Below are positions 32,757-40,621 of a DNA stretch of 64,000 bases, piece after piece (position 1 is the first letter of the stretch; each line of letters opens with the position of its first letter). The stretch is from contig CP136490.1 of NCBI GenBank assembly GCA_032768795.1, positions 2,914,001-2,978,000 of the forward strand. The letters are read 5' to 3'. The translations under genes were made by a program, and so were the position numbers. The notes under the pieces are model-generated. The model ran no database searches. It had not been told where the DNA came from and was given only the letters and a program-made list of their open reading frames with translations. The stretch comes from Tremella fuciformis (lineage: Eukaryota; Basidiomycota; Tremellomycetes; Tremellales; Tremellaceae).

Positions 32757-33269
32757 TGTCACGACGGACGTAGGGAGAGCACATGGAAGCCACGTGGGGA
32801 GACGGAGCTCGGACTCGTTGATTCAACGCATCACTCGCCGAGCTCACCGAGGGACGACGGATACTTAGGAAGACTGGGCGCGCGATACGTTCCGTAGTCT
32901 TCTCCCAATTGTTGTTCTCTGCAGACACGTAGACTGCCTGCTCCGTCCCGTCGCTTGGCTTGCCAGTGACACCGAGTCCCCCGCCGAGTTCCCCGTCTAC
33001 CTCCCTCAACTCGCTCGCGCTCGTCGAGTTCACCTTCCCGCTCGCCGAGTTCAGCGAGTCCCTCGCCGCACCCCTCGCTCAACCCGTTCACCTCCTTGAG
33101 CTCAGCGAGTCCCTCGCCGAGCCCCTCGCTCACCTCCCCGAGCTCAGCGAGTCCCTCGCCGAGCTCCTCGCCCAACTCGCTCATACCTATCGACGTCAAC
33201 GACCCCCACGCCGACCGTTCGGAGTACGTGCCCGCCGGGCCCTGGACAGAGAAGGCGGTCGTCGTGACA
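32757..33269 (+). repeat. 3' LTR (513 bp)
   Basis: Same length as the 5' LTR and no difference was found in the parts compared. It is preceded by a purine-rich stretch (AAGGTTGGGCAGAG) suitable as polypurine tract. Confidence 0.95.
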
Positions 33270-33274
33270 GTCGG
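33270..33274 (+). repeat. Target-site duplication, right copy (GTCGG)
   Basis: Second copy of the 5-bp duplication flanking the LTR retrotransposon. Confidence 0.95.
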
Positions 33275-33788
33275 CACCATACAACAAGCCTTATCTCGGC
33301 CTTTGTTGATATCCCCTCCTTTAGACTCGCTAGGGCGCACCCCAACGTCATCTAGTCCACTTCAATCCGGTCCTTTCGATCAAAGGACGCTTGCGCCCTC
33401 GCTCACAGGAGCGCCCTCGGATCAGCATCATCAGCCCGACGTTCCTTTGGTCCTGCTTACGCCCTATCAAATGGACCGAAACGTGGCGACGGTAAAGGAC
33501 CTTTGGACCGAGTACACGATAGGCATCAATGGGCGTGCGTCCATCCGCAGTCAGTACGAGGGCGACGATCAGACCTGGAAAAAGACCAACGACGCCGAGC
33601 GCAAGTTCTATTCTCGTCGTGCACCCATATGGCGGCTGATACAAACAATCATCGAGACACGTCAACTCACGTCCGACGAGGCTGTTGTTCTCGTGGAGAG
33701 ACAACGCCTGGCGCTTCCAAGCAAGTCGCTCAATGCTTTATCCGACTGGATCAAACGTACACCCGCGTCCGCGAGTGTATTGTTGTGA
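33275..33788 (+). mobile_element. Crypton, 3' portion with GCR1_C domain
   Basis: Resumes the recombinase gene frame after the retrotransposon. The GCR1_C-like DNA-binding domain occupies about 33475-33760 and the frame ends with TGA at 33786-33788. The following 120 bases repeat a 21-mer also present in the first intron of the gene. Confidence 0.75.
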
Positions 33789-34040
33789 TTACATATCGAG
33801 CTGTGCGTCCTTTGGTCAACTTTTGCCAACGTTGGCACATACAGGTCGACAATGACCGGTCTGCGCTTCCCCTTCCTTTGACGTTCCTGTATCAAAGGTA
33901 CTCGGTCATACTTCACCGAGTTAAGCTTAGCGACGTATTGTTGTGTGGTTTTTCATTCAACTCGTAGAAACCATGTATATGCATGCTTATGCCGCCCGAG
34001 ACCCGCAACATCCCTCGAATCTCCACTCACCTAAGCCAAC

Positions 34041-34851
34041 ATGAGCGAAACCACAACGACATCCGCAGAACCACAACCACTCAGTCAGTCTGCTGTGAAT
34101 ATCGAACGCATTATGCTGACTTTGCACAGCCCACGACGCGAAATACGAGTACACTCCTGGCAAAGCCGTTGTCCCTCGCTTTTGGCCCGCCTACGCCGAG
34201 TCCGGCAACCTTACCCTCCCAAATACGGTTAAAGGGAAAAAGGTCTTGCCACCAAACGAACTAGGAGAGGATGGGCAACGTATTCTGGAGACCGGCAAAG
34301 AGGTACTTGGCTCAACTTGCGTGTCAAACTCATAGCTCGTAGCTAATATCTTGTTAGAAACAGCTGAGGGAAGCGATGAACCTGTGTAACGCGAACCAGT
34401 CTTATGTCCGAATGGGGCCATTCCAATGCGAAGGGTGCAGATCGAGACAGTTACGCTCACCTGTGTGTCTTACGGGGTGCATCGTGCGAGGAGCAGCTCC
34501 TGAGACGGCATGCGCCGAGTGTGTCGCCAACGGGACATCTTCCCGATGTGACTTCTCCAGGCCCGCTGTCGTGAGCGAGCTCAGCTCCCTACTTGGTGGT
34601 GAGCTCCGCGAAGCCATTGGTTCGGTTGGCACGCTGGAGATCATGCTGCGAGGGCCTGGTGAGCACTGAATCATACCAGTACGGGCAGCTGATCGTCAGC
34701 CAGCAGAGGGGAGTCCGTCCCGGCTTCGATGCTTGTGGACCCGTTGCGGGAGCTGCTGCCCAAGTTGCGGCAGATCGTCAACGAGCACACACCCGCCGTA
34801 GCCGAGGTAGACAGGGTAGCTGGGCCGTCCACGCCCAAGAGGCGCAAGTGA
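34041..34851 (+). CDS. Cysteine-cluster protein linked to the Crypton
   Basis: Predicted 222-aa protein in four exons: 34041-34083, 34130-34302, 34358-34658 and 34700-34851, all in phase. The middle carries cysteines spaced C-x2-C-x9-C-x3-C-x10-C-x2-C-x8-C, like a zinc-cluster DNA-binding fold. It is followed by a helical region (SELSSLLGGELREAIGSVGTL and LRELLPKLRQIVNEHTP) and a C-terminal basic tail PKRRK that could be a nuclear localisation signal. I do not recognise the family. It starts 250 bases after the Crypton transposase stop, so it may be a Crypton passenger gene or a host gene beside it. The C-x10-C-x2-C-xn-C half resembles that in the antisense gene of the retrotransposon. The first donor (GTCAGT) is the weakest junction. 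Confidence 0.6.
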
Positions 34852-35096
34852 CATGATCGAGTTGTATTCTAGCTGCATGCACGGTATGGTCTATGACGAA
34901 CCTGGCACGATCTACGGGCATGATCTGGCATTTCCAGGTTATACCTGGTGAGCCCTGGACCGCCACTTTGGACCCGTCCGGACATTGCCGACCCTGAGCG
35001 TGTATAATCGTTCAGTTTCTCATCCGGTCCAATGCCAGCTTCGGGCTCATATTTCAACGGGGTTGACACCGAGCCACACCACCTGGCCGCTACGCC
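34852..35096. other. Flank between Cys-cluster gene and pogo element
   Basis: Holds a near-perfect palindrome CCAGGTTATACCTGG at about 34934-34948 and GTCCGGAC at about 34976-34983, which echoes GTCCGGAC at the left flank of the Crypton (22270-22277). It may contain the Crypton's right end; unproven. Confidence 0.3.
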
Positions 35097-35098
35097 TA

Positions 35099-35139
35099 AC
35101 GTCAAATACCCCCTTTATGGACACCCCCCCTTTATGGAC
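35099..35139 (+). repeat. Left terminal inverted repeat of pogo element
   Basis: Starts ACGTCAAATACCCCC right after the TA at 35097-35098 and matches the complement of 36943-36983 over 41 bases. Confidence 0.95.
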
Positions 35140-35206
35140 GACACGTCAACATCCCGTCCTCATTTCGCGTTGTTGACATCTACCTTTTCGCGCTCGTCTC
35201 ACGATC

Positions 35207-36880
35207 ATGCAGACCGACTCGGATGCGGCCCGCCAGGCCGCCGTCGATGCTTACAAGGCAGGGCTTGCTGATCCTACCAAGAACTCCCCAAGTTTACGCG
35301 ATTTAGAGGCTCAAACCGGCATCCCAAGATCCACCATCCACAACCGCATGAAATCGGGCGCGCAGGATCACAAGACGGCTGCAGCTCACCTTCAAGCCAT
35401 GACACCGGCTGAGGAGACGTCTTTGGTGGACTACATCCGTCGCATGTCGCTCATTGGCCACCCCCCATCCCACGAAGAGATCCACGACGTCGCGAATTAC
35501 CTCCGTCAGTCTCGACTATCCACCAAACCCATCGACCCGACGTCGTCTCTGTCGCCCGCAGTAGATCAGCTAGGCAAACATTGGATCGCCAAGTTCCGCC
35601 GTCGTCACCCCGACATCGTCTCCACGTGGACTCGCGCTCTCGACACCGCCAGGATCGATGGCGAGGCCCCAGAGAAGCTTGTGGCGTGGTTTACCGAACT
35701 GCGCGGCCTATATGATCGTCACCATTACGAGGCTTGCGACATCTTCAACATGGATGAGACGGGGTTCGCGATCGGGGCCACGCAGTCCACTCGCGTCCTC
35801 ACGATCTTGGAGAACGGCCGCCGGCCGTCGTCCAAGGCCACAAAGGCCGACACCCGTGGCGAGTGGACGACATCCATTGAATGCGTGTCAGCGGACGGGA
35901 CAGCCCTACCGCCTCTTGTCATCCTCAAGGGGAAGGGCGCATTCAATGAATCATGGCTCCCGGCCGTCCACAGGGAGATGTCGGCAGGCTGGACATGGGC
36001 TGCAAGCAACACAGGCTGGAGCAACGATTATCTCGGTCTCAAATGGCTCCGCGAGGTGTTCATCCCGTCGACAACACGTCTGACGGCCAGACCGACCGGA
36101 CAGCGTCCCCGCCGACTGCTCATCGTCGATGGTCACGGCAGCCACGTGCGATCCACGTTTATCAGCGTCTGCATTGAGAACGACATTGATCTCATGATCT
36201 TACCTGCGCACACGTCTCACAGGACGCAGCCGCTCGACATGAGCGTCTTTCGGGCGCTGAAGGGCGCCATGACGCGTGAGACCAACCGCGTCGCGACCTA
36301 TCAGAAGGGGACGATCCACAAGGCAATCTACACGTCACTGCTCATTGCCGCGCGATCGCAGGCCATGACACCCGAAGTCATAAAGTCAGGATTCAGAAAC
36401 ACTGGCATTTGGCCGCTGCGACCGTCTCTCGTCATTGGCGACATCGAGCCACCCGCGACGCCTACAACGACGCTCTCGCAGGGCGTGCAGGGTGCCCGCA
36501 CCCCTCTGGCATCCCTCATGACCGAGAATCGAGACTTTATACGCGATCACGGCAATAGCCTCCGAACACCGGCTAAGAAGCACTTGACCTCTCTGTCTCA
36601 CCGCTTGGAAGCCGCCTTGAGCAAGATCGCTTTACTTGAGCGGGAGATCGCAGCCAAGGAAGAGCTGGAACGAGCAAACAAGAGGCCCCGCAAGGGTATG
36701 ACGGTTGCCAATGTGGGACAACATCATTTCAGCACGCCGGCGGTGCTGCAACAAGCCATCCAACTTGAGACCGAAGGAGCCGGCCGTAGAGGCCGCCATG
36801 CAGCCTCTCAGCCTTCAAATACCTTGCAGGACGGTCCAGAGAGGTCTCCTACACCCACCCCTGTCCCCATGAGGCTGTAG
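35207..36880 (+). CDS. Pogo/Fot1-type DDE transposase
   Basis: Intronless 557-aa transposase from ATG 35207. N-terminal psq-type helix-turn-helix at about 20-50 (LRDLEAQTGIPRSTIHNRMK), then a CENP-B/Tc5-type HTH at about 70-150 (HEEIHDVANYLRQS ... GKHWIAKFRRRHPDI). The catalytic DDE_1 domain follows: NMDETGFAIG (first Asp, about 181), LLIVDGHGSHV (second Asp, about 308) and the HRTQPLDMSVF region (third acidic residue). The C-terminus is a short coiled coil (KIALLEREIAAKEELERANKR). Length, domain order and open frame match active members. It excises and inserts the element at TA dinucleotides. Related host genes (Abp1/CENP-B) exist, but the terminal repeats here show a mobile element. Confidence 0.95.
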   Translation: MQTDSDAARQAAVDAYKAGLADPTKNSPSLRDLEAQTGIPRSTIHNRMKSGAQDHKTAAAHLQAMTPAEETSLVDYIRRMSLIGHPPSHEEIHDVANYLRQSRLSTKPIDPTSSLSPAVDQLGKHWIAKFRRRHPDIVSTWTRALDTARIDGEAPEKLVAWFTELRGLYDRHHYEACDIFNMDETGFAIGATQSTRVLTILENGRRPSSKATKADTRGEWTTSIECVSADGTALPPLVILKGKGAFNESWLPAVHREMSAGWTWAASNTGWSNDYLGLKWLREVFIPSTTRLTARPTGQRPRRLLIVDGHGSHVRSTFISVCIENDIDLMILPAHTSHRTQPLDMSVFRALKGAMTRETNRVATYQKGTIHKAIYTSLLIAARSQAMTPEVIKSGFRNTGIWPLRPSLVIGDIEPPATPTTTLSQGVQGARTPLASLMTENRDFIRDHGNSLRTPAKKHLTSLSHRLEAALSKIALLEREIAAKEELERANKRPRKGMTVANVGQHHFSTPAVLQQAIQLETEGAGRRGRHAASQPSNTLQDGPERSPTPTPVPMRL

Positions 36881-36942
36881 ATGGTGCTCTGCATGCATGA
36901 AAGCGTTTCTCAGGCTGTATAAGGTTGTTCGGGATGAAGGGT

Positions 36943-36983
36943 GTCCATAAAGGGGGGGTGTCCATAAAGGGGGTATTTGACGT
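36943..36983 (-). repeat. Right terminal inverted repeat of pogo element
   Basis: Inverted copy of 35099-35139, followed by the TA duplication at 36984-36985. Confidence 0.95.
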
Positions 36984-36985
36984 TA

Positions 36986-38049
36986 CTGGTTCCCTCAGCT
37001 GCAAGCAGCATGCTGCAGGCATTGGCTGGTTGAGCATGCGACAACGGACACATCTAGGCTGGTCGCGTCGGCCTGATCCGATGCGATGTGCCAATGCTGA
37101 TGACGGTGCTGATCGTCCATATATTGGCGCAGACTCAGCGAGTACGGCCCGGACGCCGGTAGCATTTCGTGTCGATCATCAAGAAGCAGCTCGACAAGAT
37201 GAACAGCATTGCTGGACGTAGATACGCGAGGCCCAGTCTGGCGACGAGTCGCTCAGTCGAAGTGGCCGATGGCGGAAGAGACATTATCGGCATGTCACCA
37301 GGTCACCGTGCTCCTGGTGGGTGTACTCGTCGCCGACATTGGTATGAATGTGGATTGGCGGGGATGACCGCTTATAAGCACATTCATACCAATGTCGGCG
37401 ACGAGTACACAGCCATGCGGAACACTCGTACGTGGTGGACACTCGACACCATCGCATCTGCACGTACATTCCCGGAGGTCGGACCGGTCTCAATAGGATG
37501 CGCAACTGCTTAAGGCTCCTCACGGACACGGCGGGAGGGCCTCGAGATCCAGCAAGGCCGAATTGCGTCTATGGCATGCATTCGGCAACCACAGCGGGCT
37601 CGATGTGCAGATACTTCGGAAAGGACCGCAAGCCCAAAGGAGGAGGACATGGGACGAGATCCACAAAACGGATTGACAGTTATTTGGAATGAACCCGGCC
37701 AAGCGTGCGAACGATCTCCAAGCGTGCGAAAGATCTCCATGTCTAGTAGCACGAGGACAATGTTAGCTTGAGCAGGCAGTGGTCTGGACTGGTCTGACCG
37801 GCCTGCTGTACCGAGAGCCGGTCAGAAGGTGCCCAAGAAGCTTCTCACCAGTCCGATGTGAGATCGAGACGAATCAAGGTTGGTCACGCATACATAAATC
37901 GCTCTGACGGACGTGCGAGCTAGCCGTATCCACTCACCCCCTCTCATCCCTTCTGACCCGGCTCACACTGCCTTTCCGCTTACGGTCAAGCCACTCCGAG
38001 TCCGACATCGCCGACGACACCGACGGACGGCAACACGCTAAGTGCCGCG
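36986..38049. other. Intergenic region right of the transposon island
   Basis: No convincing gene. It contains the 32-bp inverted repeat (listed separately) and a direct repeat of a 19-mer starting CCAAGCGTGCGAA at 37699-37736. Short ORFs across it lack motifs and look like shadows of the repeat. Confidence 0.45.
37321..37410. repeat. Perfect 32-bp inverted repeat (snap-back)
   Basis: Arms 37321-37352 and 37379-37410 are perfect reverse complements, with a 26-base spacer. The arm begins GTGTACTCGTCGCCGACATT. A transcript would fold into a long hairpin. It could be a foldback element end or a small-RNA source. Confidence 0.9.
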
Positions 38050-39766
38050 ATGACAACTACAGAGGACCCGCTTGCTTCTGGTGTCCCTTCGCCCTCTTCG
38101 ACGCTGTGCGACGATGTGGACCCTTTTGAGCGCGCCGTCTTCCTTCCCCATCATGACGAGAGGGAGCCCATACTCCTATCTGCTCTCGCCAAGTCCAACA
38201 GCTCGTTCAGCATGAGTGAGCCTGGCTCGCCAACTGAAGCAGTCAAGGTAGCGTCAGATGTCCAGCAGCCGGGTGCGGACGTGGAGCGTAATGTCCCTGC
38301 CAGCGACGATGATTTCCCCGAAGGAGGCTGGAAAGGCTGGGCGGCGGTCCTGGGGTGCTTCTTGGCCTGTCAGTCGTCTTCAATGAGTTGCGAGACTGGT
38401 TTGGGCTGACTGAGAGTGTTCGCCATTATGGGCTTGGCCAACTCGTGGGGCGTGTAAGGGTCTCCTGGCGGTTCGTTCTGAGGAGCGAGTGCTAACAGGT
38501 AGGTTCCAAGACTACTACATGACCAAGAAATACCCCAACGTCGGCTCTTCCGCTATCTCGTGGATCGGAAGTATTCAGCTCTTCCTGCAATACGCTCTCG
38601 CAGCTGTAGTCGGCCCGCTCTACGATCGGGGCCACTTCCGAGCGCTCGTCATCACTGGCAGCACCCTTTCGGTGCTCGCGTAAGCCCTTGACACCCGACC
38701 CATTTCTCCTCTTTGGCTTTTCCTGATACGTCTGCTTGCCTGACGTTCAGGACCTTCCTGACCTCTCTTTGCGAGGAGTTCTGGCAGACTGTGCTGACTC
38801 AGGCCATCTTGGCTGGAATTGGGTGCGGGCTGCTCTTTCTCCCCTGTATCTCCATCATCTCGCACCATTTCAAGCGGCGCCGTGCGCTGGCCATGGGTCT
38901 CGGACTGCTGGGAGGTTCCATAGGCGGTGATTCAGCACCCTATGTTCTGAATGGCGAGCTGAATCTCAGGTTTGACGCAGCCCATCTTTCTCAATGATCT
39001 CTTGGAGCAGAAGGGCTTTGCGTACACCGTTCGAGCTGTCGGGTTCCTCATGCTTGGCTGCCTGACTTTTGCGTGCTGCCTCATGCACCCGAGAGTTCAT
39101 CCTGCCGGTGCAGCCCAGCCCGCCAGTCCCACCTCAGACGCCGTGACGCCAACAAGCACCATCACCGAGAAGACAGCCGAGTCACCCATCAGCCCGACCG
39201 ACCAGTCATTTGCACCTGCTCCACCCAACCCACCTCGGGCCAAGCTTCTTCGGCGACTCGCCCGACTGCTCCGCTCGCCCACCTACGCCCTCATGTGCAC
39301 CGCCCTGTTCCTCATCACCTTCGCGGTCTACTTCCCATGCTACTACCTCCAAGTCTTCGCGTCCTCCCACCACGTCTCGCCAAACATCGCATCGTGGACG
39401 CTGGGAATCATGAACGGCTGCGCCTCCCTGGGACGCGTGCCCAACCTCTTCGCAGACCACTACGGCCCCCTGCGCTTCTTCGTGCTCTTCTCCGCGCTCG
39501 CGGGCATATCATGCTTCACCCTCCTGCTCGCCCGCACCGACGCCGGTGCCGGCATCGTGGCCGCCACGTACGGTGTCCTGTCCGGCGCGAGCGTCGTGCT
39601 GACCTCCGCGGCGGTCATCAGCCTCAGCGACGATTTCCACGACATCGGCCTCCGCCTAGGCGTGGCCATGTTCTGCGTCAGTGTCGGCGCGCTGACCGGC
39701 ACACCCCTCATGGGCGCCCTGTATGACCACTTTGGCTGGGTCGTGCCTACCGTTTGTACGGCCTGA
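38050..39766 (+). CDS. MFS transporter, monocarboxylate (MCT) type, probable 3' frameshift
   Basis: Major facilitator protein of the monocarboxylate porter family, read here as 501 aa. Exons: 38050-38368, 38417-38453, 38503-38679, 38751-38926 and 38970-39766, in phase. A long hydrophilic N-terminus (about 95 residues) precedes the membrane domain. Typical MCT features are FPEGGWKGWAAVLGCF before the first helix, NSWGVFQDYY after it, and the large central loop before LRSPTYALMCTALFL. The frame stops at 39764-39766 just after GWVVPT. In another frame the sequence continues as a final helix (LYGLITLLGSAVAGLALL) to a stop at 39841-39843, so one base seems to be missing near 39752-39757. This is either a sequencing error or a truncation of the last helix. 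Substrate unknown. Confidence 0.85.
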
Positions 39767-39843
39767 TCACCCTGCTTGGGAGTGCCGTCGCGGGCCTCGC
39801 ACTGCTCAGGCGCTACAGGAGCCAGGGGACGTGGCGAGTGTGA

Positions 39844-40621
39844 CCCAGACCAATGCTACAATGTGCATGCACGCTGCTGCCTGTTCCATGTTCTCTGTAA
39901 ATGCGATGGCACCGCCACACTCGCCCATGCTGCCACCCCTCGTCCCTGGGCCCGTGATTCCTAGGTTTGCCGCCGACGCCGTTTTCACTGTTTCATCTCT
40001 TGTCCTCTTGGCCCTTCGTCGTCATCATCCATTGGATCCATCAGTGGCTTGGATCCACGTCGAGCGAGCGTTTCAGCGTACAGTAGCTCGTGAGCTAGAA
40101 GCGGGCCTGACTTGACGCGCGGGCCATCTCACTCCATCAACAATTGCCAGTGAGGATGGGTGATTGAGAGGTACCAATCCTGACCGGGTGCCTGTCTATT
40201 GATGCTGCAGAGACGACTGACTATCTGATGAGCTAGCGGCCAGCGAGATGGGCGCCAATCAACCGTCGTCGACTGAAGCATTCTATGGTGGAGACACGTC
40301 GACGACGGCTCGAGCGTCGCTGTCTACGCTAGTCGCAGCCGTCGCAGGGTGATGCTGCTGGGGGACGTGTGGACGTGTGGAACACTTCTGTCGCCCTGGC
40401 CTCTTCTCCCTAGATGGATGTGGACCGAGCTTTGCTAGTGCTCGGTCCACTCCCATCCCCATCCCCTTGCAGGTCATCATCCATCACCGCTTCATCACCT
40501 CCATACCCTTCAAGTGCCCGCATCACCGAACACCCATAAAAATCACTCGAGCCTGTCACCTCCATATAATAGCAAACCCAGCACACTTCCATCCCTTGCG
40601 CTCCCTCGCCCTCCCTACACA
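39844..40621. other. Intergenic region
   Basis: Downstream of the MFS gene and promoter of the DENN gene. A CT-rich tract precedes the start at 40622. No gene or RNA feature is supported. Confidence 0.45.

Larger units (their letters stand above)
24624..33269 (+). mobile_element. Complete Ty3/gypsy chromovirus LTR retrotransposon
   Basis: Full-length 8646-bp element: 5' LTR, gag, pol, an antisense extra gene, a purine-rich tract before the 3' LTR (about 32741-32756) and the 3' LTR. Pol order is protease, reverse transcriptase, RNase H, integrase and chromodomain, which defines a chromovirus. The LTRs are of equal length and looked identical in my comparison, gag and pol are open, and the target duplication is intact, so the insertion is recent. 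It sits inside the Crypton gene. The base after the 5' LTR starts GTATTGGGAGAAG, which does not open with the common TGG primer-binding start, so the primer is unresolved. Confidence 0.95.
22571..33788 (+). pseudogene. Crypton tyrosine recombinase / GCR1_C gene, split by a retrotransposon
   Basis: Transposase gene of a Crypton, a DNA transposon that moves with a tyrosine recombinase. Exons: 22571-22761, 22864-23345, 23392-23728, 23771-24216, then 24269-24623, resuming at 33275-33788 after an 8.65-kb insertion (24624-33274). The catalytic domain shows MFALLRSDNQRK (first Arg), HINRKAGARLAEL (His-x-x-Arg) and GNWHDTVLEKHY (tyrosine nucleophile). The 3' part encodes a GCR1_C-type DNA-binding domain (TVKDLWTEYTIG ... 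ERKFYSRRAPIW), as in fungal Cryptons. Because the inserted element duplicated 5 bp, the reading frame on both sides is still compatible, so the gene looks intact apart from the insertion. The intron at 24217-24268 is the least certain: without it a TGA at 24222 stops the frame. Mobility in cis is presumably abolished. Confidence 0.82.
35099..36983 (+). mobile_element. Intact pogo/Fot1-type DNA transposon (1885 bp)
   Basis: Ends are 41-bp perfect inverted repeats (35099-35139 and 36943-36983) flanked by TA duplications (35097-35098 and 36984-36985), as expected for the Tc1/mariner-pogo superfamily. Each repeat itself contains a direct doubling of a C-run followed by TTTATGGAC. One full-length transposase ORF fills the interior. 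No other copy is seen in the window. Confidence 0.95.
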
